Position numbers and translations under genes: made by a program
The notes under the pieces: generated by a model
The model's input: the letters and a program-made list of their open reading frames with translations, nothing else
Database searches by the model: none
What the model was told of the DNA's origin: nothing
Shown here: positions 47,459 to 61,224 of the stretch, piece by piece
Numbering within the stretch: position 1 is the first letter of the stretch
Layout: each line of letters begins with the position of its first letter
NCBI RefSeq assembly: GCF_003073045.1
Contig: NC_037600.1
Span: 15,268,352-15,332,351 of the forward strand
DNA: 64,000 nt
Direction of reading: 5' to 3'
Source of the DNA: Pomacea canaliculata
Lineage: Eukaryota; Mollusca; Gastropoda; Architaenioglossa; Ampullariidae

Positions 47459-50400
47459 TTAGTTTCTCCCGTTGAGCTTCTCTCTCAGTCGGTAGAATTT
47501 AATTCTGTCGGAGCACTGCAAAAGTCAGCAATGGCATACATTAACACATTGTTCCACGTGTCCGCTAATTGCAATAAGTAATAAAAAGTTATGAAATTAA
47601 TTAGAAGACCTCTAGTTGTTTTTTTTAGCGATTAAGTATTTTAATTTCTTTATTGACTATTTTGTCTTATTATTTCTTTTTTCACTTATTTTTTTGTGAA
47701 GAAAAGTTATGTACAGTTTTTACGCTATCCTTGTATCTGAGAAAGTTTTCTGATCTGTTAGCGTTATTTTGGCGATTGCTTAGGAAACAATCAAGGTTTG
47801 TATTTGTAACTGTATTTTCACTCAGCTCATATATTTATTGTAGTTTGTATATTTTTACCCATTCGTAAAGAGTTTTGGCTATGATATTGTCGCTGAACGC
47901 CCCGTCATGTTTTTTCAACCTCTTCTCTGCCTCGTCCACCTGTTCTTGAGTGAGCACAGAGTCGTCAAAACTGCCCAACCTGTCGAAGATCTGACACTCG
48001 TTTGTTTTTTGCAGTTTTGCCCATATATTTCGCCAGGTCTGTCAAAAGTCAAGTGATTTTATTGCCAGCACATAATTGTCACAATCAAAGCATTATCGTA
48101 TGTAGTCTAGGGAAGAAAAATAGGACATGGACAGATTTGTGTACTTTACATTCATGTAACAATTTTAATTTGGCATAAAAGTTGGCTCTGAGGTAAATGG
48201 GAACACCAATACATTCTAAGCGTCGAAAAGCTATTTTTACACTTCCAACTCTTCTTTTTACTTACATTGAGTTCGGTTTTACTTTCTCCGATTAAGACAA
48301 ATGTAGCAATGATGATGTCTACCACTTTTTCAGGAGGTTTGTAAACACTTGCCAGGTCATCATCCGTTTCTGGCTGCATCTTCTGTTTGCTGTCCTCAAA
48401 AGCTTCAATATCCCGTTGTGTCTGCAATGCATTCTGGAACCAGACTTTTTCCCGCAAAGTCTCTCCAACACAAGTTTTCAACATTTTGTTCAAACATTCA
48501 CGGAGATCTTCAAGTTTGACCTCTTTAAGGACTTTACGTATTTCTGGAAAAAATCAGCGACACAAACACACAATTACATGCAACAACAATAAATGGCTAG
48601 TCACGTCCACGTGTGACCTGCAAGCACGACATGTACGAAGTCAGAAAACTCAAAATATTTAACACGTAGTCTCTTACCTTTCTCGCACAGCTCCATCAAT
48701 ATGTCCATGGCAGCCTCCACGTCTCCTCTGTACTGAAGGTTGACAGCCACGCATTTTCTAAGGGCACGATTCAACTGGTCAAAGTTTCTATCCTTGGCCG
48801 CAGCAAGAGCATCTTTTCGCAGCTGTTTATAGGTTTGTCTTCTGGTTTGTATTTCTTCTTCTAAATCCGCATTTTCTACTCCAAATAGTGACATTCGACA
48901 TGCAACTTTTTCTAACTCTCTTGCATCATCTTTTGCAAGACCGTCACAAACGTTTACCCAGACCTGTAGATTCTTCTGGAAAATATAAATTAATATTTGC
49001 ACATAAGTTGGACGCAATCTAAATTTGTTATGATTTTGTTTTCCTGTGATGAAACCATTTTACATACATAGCTCACTAATTTCAAACAACATAACTATTC
49101 CATCTAGAGGGGCTTTCCAACTAGTATCATACTGTAAAATATGTGGCTATAACAGAGTTTAATGTGATCGTCATGTAAGACATTGACATTAAATATCAAC
49201 TGTAAAACACAGCTGATAATAGCTATACAATTTACAAGCATAGTTCCCTCCCCTGTTATCTTGTGTTAAGTACTCATAGTATTTGAAGATAGTATGTTAA
49301 CTCGATATATATGGTAAAAGATTAATACCTGTTCTGTCTCATCGGTCAAGCTATCAGTCAAAGCCTTGTCACTGGTCAGCAGGTAGTTCAAGGCATTAGT
49401 TGTCTCTTTCTCTGATCTTTGTCCTCCTTCTGTCTTTTTAATGGTATCGATTTCCAAAGAATATTCTGGCTTTGGGTCGTCGGCCGGAAGTTTCGCAGTA
49501 ACTATTGCATTATCTTCGTCTCTACGAACGCTGACGTTGTCCCGAAGCTCTTCCGTTGTCCGAGTGGAGTGGACCAGTTTGGCTGCAATGTCCACGTCTT
49601 CTTTAACTTTGAAGTCAAACTTCTTTTCTTCGCCACTTTTGACTGGCACAAAGCCCTCTGTATAGGAAGGCTCCGATAAACCAGCTTCAGCCGCTGTTTC
49701 TCCAAAACCATATTTAGTTTCCGGGGCAGAGGGAAAGGGTAATGATTCATTGTCACAGACAATAATACGGAATTCTACCAGGGGCAATTCCTGATATTGA
49801 TTAAGTCCACTCACTTTAAGTTTATATGTTCCAGTCACAGGAATTCTCATCGCCAAGGAATTCTGTACTGTTCTGGACAAAAATTGTAATGCGAATTTAA
49901 GTTTTAATTTCTTTACATCATAGAGCAATCTCCCAAATAATAACTATTATCTCTCAGACCTTTGAAATCTATTAAAAGATTTAAATAGTATTTGTTCTGA
50001 AACGCTTTAAACGTTTAAATTATAAAGAATGAAATGAAATAATAAAATAATAAAATAATAAAATAATAAAATGTTTTATAGAAAAAGTGTTTGCTACGAC
50101 TGAAACCTTTTAATAGAACAGACAATTGTTAGTCGAGAGATCGTAGAAATGTGTAGATGTGTGTTTTGTGGCTGGGTGAGTAGGTGAAAGAATAGGTTTT
50201 AGGATCTTCGTAGAAGTTAATACAGCAGAAGTGTGATAATAATAAACCAAAATCATATTTGTAATTACCCTCTTATGTAATCCTGTGTTTGAAGCTCTTG
50301 GGGAAATGTTTTTCCAGAACGTTCCTCATCGTAAAACAGTTTGTACTTTAGTGTCGACTCTTTTTGCTGATTATGGAAGTAGATAGTTTTCCTTCCATCT

Positions 50401-52502
50401 TCAGGCCTTATGACACACTCGGAAGATGTTTTTAGCCGCCAACCAGATGAGAAGTAAGACTGCCTGAAGTGAGGCGAAGTAAAAAACTTCTCTTTTGTCC
50501 ATGGCACAGTCAGCAGTTGTTTCTCTTTGTCGTGGGGATGACAAATATAGCACATCTCCTTAGGGTCAGTCAGGAAATAAAACTCATCAAATTCAGAAAT
50601 CGTCACACCTGCACTTGCTGTGAATCTAAGACATAAACGAATCATCATACGTGTTTACATTTATTAACTATTACTAATTGAGACTGTAAATATTTGGCTA
50701 AGAACATCCTTCAGATAACACAATAGAATATTACTAGACAGATGAGAAGATTATGAAACTATATTCATGTGATAAAAATGTTTAATTCACTCCTGATTTT
50801 AATGCAAAGAAAAAGACTTGATAGAAATTGTAATATTATAAAATGCACTAACAAAAATTTATTGTAAGGAATCTTCCTATGATTTTGCGCAAGCTAGAAA
50901 ATTACCTTTGAGCTGAAATACAATTATTTTATAATAAAACTATTGTGGTCTATTAAAACCATGTAAGCAGTTAAGACTAACATTTTTTGTTCTTGCTTGG
51001 GAACATAAAACATAATATATAATGAATCAACTATCATAACAAAAATGTTGGGATTATGCTTTCAGACAGGTGGTGTAATTTGTGGCACAAAGAAACGTGG
51101 CAGTTATCCATAAAATGAAGCTATTAATTTCATGACAGTACGATAAAAAGAAACATGTTAAAATACCTTTGCCTTACAGCTTTTCCAGAATCCTCAACCA
51201 ACATCCAGTTTCCCTTTTGGTGGCCATATACTTTTACAAAGGCCCAGTGAGGGAGCACAAACCGCCAGCTGTCAGCCACGTAAACAACTGCCCAGGTATT
51301 GTCTACTTCAATGTCATCGTCTCCAGGGTCGTAAGAAGCTCCCTTTGCCTTGCCTTTTACAAGTATGCATGGAATTCTTGCGACTCTGTATAACATGAAT
51401 GTAGCCATTATTATGAAAAATCCACAAATTTCAAATTCTCGACCACCTTTATAAGTACACTGAACAACAGCTATAATCGGTCGATATCCTCGTCGTCAAT
51501 GATCAAGATCCATACTCTAGTGCTCTATGAGACACTTCAGCTTTAAGAATGATCAAACATTGTTGCATTATTGTGATAAACTAACTCACCTGCACATCTT
51601 GGCAAAAAGTTTAGCGATGAATGTGCTATTTACATGTGCCATCTTTAAGTAGTATTTCGGACTGTCTCTGTCACAGACGCTTTCATTCTGTTGTTTACAA
51701 CCGATGTTCTGAGCACCCATCCAAGCAAAAATGGCTCTTAACTTGTGCAGATCGGACTTCAAAGAACTAGTGAGGTGGTGGACAAGTCTGTCAAAACTTT
51801 CGTTTAATGAACTTGGAGACTGAAACGCACAAGCAATATGTTGACATAGAGATAAAGACGACCAGAGAAGACTAAACTGAAAGAATCAATGAAGGAAAGG
51901 AAGGTAAAAGGGAAAAGAAAGACCTGATTAGCTGCTATATGGACTAAGAAAAGAAAGTACGACTAATACGCAGAAAGAGACCACCAAAGAGTAAAAATCT
52001 GCGTGTGCTAAGGGTATCTTTATCTTCTTTTCCTACTTCTTTAGCATGAACATTATTGAGACTGCTCTTTATTGTGGTTTTTTTCACTTTCATTATTATT
52101 AAGATGATTATTATTTGACTAACTCTGTTATACATATCAAGTGGTACTGATCCTGCCCGCTATGACTATGTTAGGCATCGGTGTTAGTTATTAATCATAA
52201 TGATCATAGTTCATACTTCCTTGGCTGCCTTGTCCACCTCTGTGAAGTCTTCATCCCGAAGTAAGTCCTTCTTGGTGCTTTTGGGCGGACCTAGCGGTGG
52301 GTACCAGCTCTCTGGCTTCCACAACTCTTCATCCTTCAAAAAAGAGCTTATTGAGAAACATACATACGTCCGCAAGTATTAACGGTTATTTACCTGCACA
52401 GTCTCTCCCAATATTATGCACAAACAAACAGTAATGGACAAATCCATAAACACACATCAACAGTAGTTTACATGAAATCTGACCTGATCCATTTGTAGAA
52501 TG
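47459..52502 (-). CDS. KY-B: kyphoscoliosis peptidase-like protein fused to dynein stalk-like region
   Basis: Ten coding exons on the minus strand: 52494-52502 (MDQ only), 52217-52333, 51590-51819, 51167-51385, 50269-50625, 49329-49872, 48678-48975, 48266-48543, 47859-48038 and 47459-47515 (TAA at 47459-47461); 2289 nt, 762 residues, open throughout. Residues ~43-190 are transglutaminase-like (LRAIFAWMGAQNIGC, FIAKLFAKMC, RIPCILVKGKAKGASYDPG, NTWAVVYVADSWRFV). Residues ~191-490 are the KY/hillarin-type beta repeats (LLTVPWTKEKF, GTYKLKVSG, LVHSTRT). Residues ~493-590 are helical; ~591-762 resemble the dynein heavy-chain stalk (VYKPPEKVVDIIIATFVLIG, then W...FDRLGSFDDSVLTQEQV...LYEW). The triad is lost: Ser replaces the nucleophilic Cys (VNSTFIAKLF), Asn the His (DNTWAVV), Leu the Asp (FVLPHW). 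A structural or cytoskeletal role is inferred. Confidence 0.88.
50037..50071. repeat. (AATAATAA)-type simple repeat in KY-B intron
   Basis: Four to five tandem copies of an 8-bp AATAATAA unit between two KY-B exons. Simple sequence only. Confidence 0.85.
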
Positions 52503-55500
52503 TAGATAAAGGAAGACTGGTTTTTACAATTAGTTCTCAGATGGACCTGAAGCTGATCACTGTGCAGGAAGTTTGACCTGCCTTATAACAAAATTATAAT
52601 CAAAGAAACTATAATAATAAGCATTCCTGGTGCTGTATGTATGACTGCAATGTAATGTCACATATAATATTTAACGTCACATTTTGTCGCTATCTATGAT
52701 TCTATCGAAAATTATTGCCTTTGACCTCAGTGTAACTAACTGTTCACGCTCGAATTTCTCATCGGCCTACACTCTTCTCTTATTCCTTGAAAATAAGACA
52801 CTTCTCTTAAAGAGCGCTTTCCATGTCAATCATCAAGTAGTTCTTCATTGTAATACTCCATTATAAGTACAAACTAAAAAGCTAAACTAATAACGGGCTC
52901 GGTGTTACAGTATTCAAAATTGTTTGTTGACAGCACTAATGGATTAGTCTGTATAATTATACCTGAAAGGAACAAGTGGAGCACAACGTTCATCCCTGTA
53001 CATACATGTAATACCAACCTTTCCTTCCAGAAAGACATCAAGTTTACACACGCGTACTTCTATGTACATACCCAAATTATATATATTTACTGAGTGTATG
53101 GAAATGGAAATGAAATACTGAATACACAATCAGGATTTGAGCCAAATTTACAGCCACTTTAAAACTTTATGTTCTTTGAATGTAAAGCATTGTTCGTGAG
53201 GACATCAGCTGACAGAATAATACAGGAAGCTTGAAACGTTGATGTAGGGTAAATGCAAAAATAAGTAAAAATAGTAAAACCATAATTGAATTCTCCAAAA
53301 AGTCCACAAAATCTTTCCATGCTAAAACTAGAGCATTATAATAAGCTGGATAGAAGCTGCATTCCTTTTCTGATGCTGTCATGACAAGCAAGTGTCAAAA
53401 GGCATATCAAAAGTTGCCTTAAGAGTAAAAGCTTTATTCCGAAAACAACAGTCTTATGAAAGAAATATATAAATCCCTAGATAACATGTCAGTCTCTCAA
53501 ATAAATTTGCGTTTAGTACTTACAAAAATCCTTCAACAGAAGAAAAAGCTCCTTTCATATGGAAGCCTAACTTACCAGGGAAATGTATCTGATTCCTCCA
53601 GTCTGATCCTGATATACCCGGATTTTGTTTTAGGCACAACGCAAAAGACCGACGTTGGAGCGGGTGGCGGGAGGTTGCTGGACATGTCCAGGCTTGTTTT
53701 CCTTGTTTCCCAAAAATTGTTTTACTGAGATAAACAAAGGTGGTCGGATGTTATTTTTGTGTTCAAGGCTTTCTATGTTTAGCTGTTGACAGTTTTATCA
53801 CGCATGACTGCCTCTTGCGACAGTGGAGGGTGGAGTAGTTCAGAGTACCTCATTAGACCATTCTTGTCATGCCAACAGGTCACAGGTCAGTTGTTTTGAC
53901 AGTTTGCCAGCACAAGAACAATTTTGCTCTTGTGTTTAAGTGCTTGCTGGCGCTGTAGTTAACTTTAGAGCTAAATGTTTACGATATTATATTACAGCAA
54001 ACTGAATGAGTTTCAAACTAGGTAGTGTGTGTTGTATATATTCATGTTCAGAGTAATTAAATGGTGTGGAAAAGGAAAAAAATATTGACTATAGATTAGA
54101 AAGGCATATTATCAATAACTGTCAAGTTTGGGATGTGTTAATATGTACACAAACCTAACTGTTTATGTCTATATTACGTCGCAGGTTTGTAAATTAGGGA
54201 CTACCGTGTGGAGTTTTATAGTTTTCAGGCGGCGTCCACCCTTCCCCCCGAGAACATAGTCACACTTATTATAGGATTGTGTCTGAGTGTTAGGACGTTG
54301 AGAGTTTTTAAGAAAGTCCTTGAAGTAGCATAACTGTAAGAGAGGCGAACAAGTCACGAAATGTTTTCAGTACAACAACCACCACCTCCGGCATCCCCGA
54401 CACAAACTACTATGTCTCAACTCCTGACCTATTAACCTCGTGTGACCCTGTGGAGATTGCTGTAAGCAAACATACTTGTAAGCACTCAGTCCGATTGTGA
54501 AAGGCTCAGCTCCGGCTTTGACTGTCTCTACAAATCTTATTCCAGGTGAATTTCTTTAGACCTCCCGCCACCCAGAGACCAGGACACCTTTACATATTTT
54601 GTCTCAACTTCTTCACGTGCGCTGAAAGTGCGTTCATGGACGTACATTAGCAATTTCACTGTTAAAACATTTATTAGTGAATCTAGTAACAAACATAAAG
54701 TACTTTTAAGACAATGTGTGCATAATCGAGATACAATTAGAAATGAGATTTTAATTTGTTGGTTAACTTTTTCTAGTTTGTGAAAGTATGGGAATGAAGA
54801 CGTGTGTGCAAGTCTCAACGAGAATTTAGTGTTTTTGATGACAATGAGTTAAGGGAATAAAACAACATGGAAAATACAGAAAATTGCGCAGAAAGAGAAG
54901 ATTTTAACAAATTTATTACAGAATGTTACAAACACACGACAGTTTACTACATTAAGTATTACTTCTACACTCTGCCTACAAATTTACTAATAAAGTTAGG
55001 TTTGCGTTTACGTTCAAAGCTTTGCAAAGTTATCAGATATATATATATAAATCATATAACTGCAAGATTATCCGAAACAATGTCAACGTTGATTGCAGTT
55101 TAAAATGACGAATGAGAAAGGAGATGACCCAACAAAATTACACTCTTCTTACAAACACAAAGACAGTAGGAAGAAAAACAGTAGGAAGAGTCGAAACATC
55201 ATCGACACTGAATTATCATACGACTTATCAATAAAGAAAGAATATTTCTTTATTTTCCAGAACTATTTTTTTCAACAAGTTCTAGCAGAAAAGACAAACG
55301 GGGAAGTTGGCGATTAACATAATAAACATTCTCATTTTTAATTATGATAATAATTACATTATTGAAGCCTTTTAGTACCGTAGTCTCAGGTAAAATGATG
55401 CGGGTTATAGGCAAAACAAAAAACAGTATTCATGCAGATATCAAAGAAGGAAAAGAAGTTATCATCCTTTTAAATTCTCACGTCAAAAGTGTAATTTAAT

Positions 55501-55802
55501 ATTTATACTTTTAGTCGTAACTTTTTAATGAGTATAATTTTGCATGCATTTATAGACAACAAGATAGTCTTCCGTTTTATGAAAAAATACTGTAATTGAT
55601 TTCAGGCTTAGGTAAAAAAAAAAGTGAGTTCAAATCATATAAAGAATTGTTTATATTGCCACAGACATTATTTCAAGTCTATTTTAGTGTTTATATTAAG
55701 ATCATTGTAGAATATTTAAAATGAAATATAAAATATATCTGTAGGTAGATACAATTATGGACATTAAACTTCGCATCGTTCCTGTCTTTCATGTCCATGC
55801 TA
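52503..55802. other. Spacer between KY-B and KY-A, with KY-B 5' flank
   Basis: About 3.3 kb. The part at 53595-53640 (CCAGTCTGATCCTGATATACCCGG) and 53790-53810 (CGCATGACTGCC) resembles DNA upstream of KY-A at 61875-61905 and 62105-62120 in the same order, so the KY-B 5' UTR or promoter probably lies here. The open frames present have no recognisable features. Confidence 0.45.
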
Positions 55803-58800
55803 CTAGTTCCTTCTGGCGAGCTTCTCTCTCAGCCAGTAAAACTTGATTCTATCCGAGCACTGCAAAATAATGAGAGTACAAATGTGTTTGTTCTCTAGTC
55901 ATATAGCAATAATTATAGTAGTATGCTCTGCTCTATGTGATACGCAGAGTAATTATTTTTATCACTACAGAGTGTTCATGTGTACTCCTTTTTCTTCAAG
56001 AAAAATAAAGCGTGAAGCTGTTTATCTGCAAGAAATATATCTGAATAAAAAGCAGCAAGATGGTTGTATGAATCGGCCACACTATGCTTTTACTGCTTGT
56101 TTTCATTAACGTTTGGTTAAAATAAATAATGATCATATATGTAGGTCGAGTTATATAACAAATAATGGGTTTTATAAATCATTTTTTAATATAGATTGCC
56201 AGCAAAAGCATACAAAGCTATTTTGCTTGTGTGTGTGAAAGGTTATGTGAGCAGGGCAGCTGCTTACCCAAGTATATAATTTTTTAAAAACTAAATCGTC
56301 GCCTAAGTTTCCTTTACACTCTTGTAACCGTTTCTCTGCAAGGTCCACCTGTAGTTGAGTCAGCACATAGTCGTCAAAGCCGCTCATTTTGGTGAAAAGT
56401 TGTTTTTCACCCATTTGGTGCATTTTTTCCCAGATTTTTTGCCACGTCTGTTAAAAGTCAAACGGAACTGGTATTAAGATCAACACTCTACTGAAGAAAA
56501 ATCTGTCCCAAGTTATGGAATTAAGGAATTCTTCAAATTGAGGGGAAAGGTTGGTCGACGTTCTATTCTAAAATATTTCATTTTTACACTTTAACTTTAC
56601 TTGTGTTATATTGGATGTTACTAAACAATAGATTAGAACGGATCAATGCTTAACAAGACATTTTGTATTCATGGACTTTAGATGTTTACGATTTCAAGTT
56701 TAATACACAAAAGAAGGCAAATATAATGAAGCATATATGATATATACCGTCCTTATTTATTCATAATCACAGAACCAATATACTTACACTGTAAAAGCGA
56801 TTTGCTGACATGGATACTGAATACTCACATCAAGTCCTTCTTGTCTCTCTCCCAGCAAGATGAATGTAGCAAACAGAAGGCTAATGATCTGGTCAGGAGG
56901 CCTGCACAGACTCACAATGTCATCACCCCTTAGGCTTTGCGCCTTTAGTTTGGTTTGTTCAAGTTCCTGTACATCCCGAGATACTTGTTGGGCATTCTGG
57001 AACCAACCTTCTTCCTTCACGGAATTGCCGACACAAGTTTTAGCCACTTTGTCCAGACATGCCTGGAGTTCTTGCAGCTTTAAAATTTCATAAGCTTTTT
57101 GTACTTCTGCAAAGACAGAAATTATGCAAATACATATGGACGGAAATACACGTTTAAAACGTAAACAGCGCCATGTAAGTGCTTCCACAATGTAATGTTT
57201 ATATATAACAACACATCTACAGTAAAAGCACTCCTGTTTTAAATATCCCCTCACCCTCATTGCAAAGCTCCAATAACTCTTCCTTGGTGGCCTCCACGTC
57301 CCCTCTGTGCTCAAAGTTGATGGCCATGTAGTTGCCCAGGGCGAGATTCAGTCCATCAAAATCTTTCTCTTCTGCAGCAGCGAGCATTTCTTGTCGCATG
57401 CGTTTGTACTTTGCTTTCACTGCTCGAAGCTTTTCATCTAAGATCGGATCTTTAAGACCAATCATCTTGATGCTAGTAAGAACTTTTTCTAACAGCTTTT
57501 CATCACTTTTAGAAAGGGCGTCATGAGCTTCCTTATAGCATTGGAGAATTTTCTTTTCCTGTGTCTGCACATAATTAGTAAAAATACAGTAAGTAATTTT
57601 GAAAGTGTTGTGTAGACTCTTTTACTAGACGCAAATATTTATGTCTTAATATAATGAGCTAAAGTGGGTAACGTATATACACACAGAAACATAAAAAAAC
57701 TCTTTTCTATCTTTTTGTGCCTGATGCGTTCTCACTATCAGCAATTTTTCTAACAAATCCATCATGCGACAATGTTACAAAAACAGTTTTTCATTTACCT
57801 GTTTTCTTATTCTAAAACTAAAGTGTATATTTTATTTTTAAAAGCATCAATACCTGTTTGGTCCTGTCCGTGACGGCTGCATGCAGTGTTTTATCGCTGG
57901 TCAACAAATAATTCAAGATATTTGTGGTTCCCTTCTGTGACAAGTCTGGTCCTTCCCAGTTTTTGACGAGACTAATTTCCAGTAAATATTCTGGTGACGG
58001 ATCGTCTTCGGGCAGTTTTATTGTAAGTGTCACCTTATCGGCTTCTTTCTGCGGTTGGACGTCCATTGGTGTTCGAGTGGAGTGGACCAATCTGGCTGAA
58101 ATGTCAGCATCGTCTTTTATCTTGAATTGGATGTCGATCTCTTCGCCACTTTTCACCGGCACCAGTCCTTCTGTATGGGAAGGATCCAACAATCCAGCTT
58201 CAGCCGCTGCCTCTCCAAAGCCAAGTAAAATGTCCGGAACATGTGGAAATGGCCGTGTCTCTGGCACCGAGTCACAGACAACACGAAACTCTACGAGACT
58301 ACACTCTCGACCTCGGTGTATGCCAGTCACTTCTAGTTTGTATGTTCCACTCATGGGAAGCCTGACTACAAGGGACTTTCTCCGGCTTCCTCCAAAGGCA
58401 CCGCGGTCCAGTCTAAAAGAAAATTTAGACATCGTTAGCGAATTACACAGGAGACATACACTATTGAATAATGAATTGAAAATAATATAAGATGCTATCA
58501 ACTAAAATATTTTCTAATTATCCACTATGCCACTTAGTTTTAACCCAAATCCAACTGCAGGTAACATGGTCAAGGTCTAGCAAAAGGTCGTAGCCTGATG
58601 TTTCTCAGGTCGTTATGGAGTTAGATGTTAGAGATCTGTCTCGTCTTGGAGCCAGCTTAATGTGAAGGTGGTGTTTATGTACTATCCATGGCGGTCTAAC
58701 TTCTCTATTTTTTTGGAGTCATGCACCTATTACCACTAGCTGGGTTTACTTGGGAAAGTGATATTCGGCTAATCGTGTCCCCATGAAAATCTGAATATTG

Positions 58801-61136
58801 TCTCGCAACCAGTTTCCAAGGTTGGGTTTGAAGATATCTTCAACTTCGGTTCCTTTAACATTATTCGATACTATTCATTAGAGCAAAATTTCTAATTCTT
58901 GAAAGCAGGAAGAGCTTATTTTTGTCTTACCTGTACAGGTAATTTTTAAATTGTAACTTTTCAGGAAAAGCTTTCCCTGAAAGGAATTCATTGAAAAAGA
59001 GCTTGCAGTACAGTTGAGTCTCTTCGGATGGACAGCAAAAGTCGACACAACAGCATCCAGACACAGGCTTTATGAGGCAGGTCATGGGGCTGGTCAGCTG
59101 CCACCCACGCGAGAAATACATCTTCTTGAAGTGAGGCAAATCATAAAACTTCTCCTTTGTCCATGGCACAGTCAGCAATTGTTTGTCCTCGTCCTCGGGA
59201 TGACAAAAGCAGTTCATCACCTCGGGGTCCGTTAGGAAGTAAAATTCATCAAAGTCAGATTTCGGATCACTTTCGCTTGCTGTCATCCTGAAAAAAACTC
59301 ACTTCTTATATGTGTCTGTGTCTTTACTATTGCTTGTGATAAAATGTAAATAAATTTAAAGCATTTTTACGATAATTCTTTTGATTATGGCTAATCACGT
59401 TGTGGTACGGTACTAGAGTTATTGGAGTAGAACTGCATAATAAGGCTAAATGTTTAAGTGAAAACAAAAAACCATTGATTCGTTGTATACCGCTGTGATA
59501 TCATAACTGTAAGATAAATCAGGTACAACACTCATTAAATAAACTATTAAAATACCTCTCTCTTGCGTTTTTTCCACAATCCTCAAGTAACATCCAATTT
59601 CCCTTTTGATGGCCGCCTGCTTTTACAAAAGCCCAGAGAGGAAATACAAAGCGCCAGCTGCCGGCCACGTAAACAATGGCCCAGGTGTTGTCTTCCTGAA
59701 TGTCATTGTCACCAGGGTCGTAAGAAACATCTTTTGCCTTGCCATTTACAAGTATGCATGGAATACTTGCACCTCTGTATAAAAGGAAGAAATAGTATAC
59801 TGATGTAAGAACTCAGCTAAATATTTCACTTGTTTTTAAGGACGTGTCTTAAACTGCATTTCAGTGAGATGATAAAACATTCCTAATGAACCAAATGGAG
59901 TAGTTCAATCGTGTTAAAGACAAGCGACAGGACGCATTTAAACATACTCTTGCAATCAAATAAGTGGATTTAATCAATGTTGTCCACTTAAGAAATTAAG
60001 GGAGCTAATCTTACCTGCACAGCTTGGCGAAAAGCTTCGCGATGAATAAGCGATTTCCTCTTGCTTCTAATAAATAATATTTTGGACTGTGTTTATCACT
60101 GCAGCTTTCATTCTCCTGTTGGCATCCAATGTTCTGGGCACCCATCCACACAAAAACAGACCTTAACTTTTGAAGATCGGAATTTAAATGGCTGGTGAGA
60201 TGTTGGACAAGATTCTCGAAGCTTTCTGTCAATGAACTGGGTGTCTGAAACATATACCCAACAGAGATTTGAGAATGAATGGATGATAAAGTAGGCTTTG
60301 TGTAGGTTGTCGGAATACTGTAAATGTTACTGCATGTTTAAAAGTCTAATTTGTTTTACGTAAATCTCTAAGAATTCAGTAAACAAAAACAAATATCAGA
60401 ATCATTCTTCCGAATACAGTCCTTATGCCTCGTGTCTTAACTTCTTTCCAGTGGTATAGTGCTATCAAGTGAGGTTGTCCTTAAGTATTGTATACCTTTT
60501 CCTCTAGAGGGACTACAGTCAGGATGTGGTTTTCTGTTTCAGTTCTCATTATCATAACTAGCTGTTATTAGTTATCAATATTATCCTCACCGTCCGGGCT
60601 GCAAGGTCCACATCTGTAAAGTCTTCATCTCGAAGTAATTCCTCTTTGCGACTTTCGGGAAAACGCAGGGGTGGATACCCGTCCTCTGCCTCCCACAGCT
60701 GGTCATCCTGGAATAGAAAGGCTATAAAATAAATTATTTATACGATGTTTAAATTGTCAGATTGCAGTTTAGTACGTCCACATCTGTGAATACATGCTAA
60801 ATGCACAATATAATTTGTATCTATTTTGCTTTTTAAATTGTTCCCGTAGCTTGGCTAAAAAAGTGAAATGAATGTTTTAAAAAAATGACCAAATATGAAT
60901 GTGTATATGTATAACTGCGAATGAGAACAGTTAGCTTTGTCGTCGTTATAGAATGAAAGAAGGGGAAAATATTTTCTACTGAGCTTAGCTCTAACAAAAT
61001 TCAGAATGAATACTTCTACTGATGATAATGGTGCTGGTGGGGATGATGATGATGAACGAATACTTGCACATACTTATTTTCTAATTCTTCATAAGCATAT
61101 AAAATGTACAGACTGGCTCACTGTTGGCACACACAG

Positions 61137-61203
<67 letters not shown>

Positions 61204-61224
61204 AACTAACCAGACCTGATCCAT
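55803..61224 (-). CDS. KY-A: kyphoscoliosis peptidase-like protein fused to dynein stalk-like region
   Basis: Ten coding exons on the minus strand: 61216-61224 (MDQ), 60591-60707, 60015-60244, 59556-59774, 58931-59287, 57854-58412, 57255-57564, 56829-57106, 56268-56447 and 55803-55859 (TAG at 55803-55805); 2316 nt, 771 residues, no breaks. Domains follow KY-B: transglutaminase-like region at ~43-190 (LRSVFVWMGAQNIGC, FIAKLFAKLC, ASIPCILVNGKAK), KY repeats at ~191-450 (LLTVPWTKEKF, GTYKLEVTG, AAAEAGLLDPSHTEGLVPV), helical segment ~497-600, and dynein stalk-like region ~600-771 (LCRPPDQIISLLFATFILLG; FTKMSGFDDYVLTQLQV; LYTW). Triad residues are replaced: Arg for Cys (GNRLFIAKLF), Asn for His (DNTWAIV), Phe for Asp (FVFPLW). 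Six of ten exons keep the domain-defining lengths exactly as in KY-B, and all exon phases agree. The tiny first exon is supported by its identical sequence and donor in both genes. Confidence 0.88.
61139..61199. repeat. (CA)n microsatellite in KY-A intron 1
   Basis: About 30 perfect CA units, just downstream of the first coding exon of KY-A. The His/Thr-rich open frames across it are artefacts. Confidence 0.97.
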
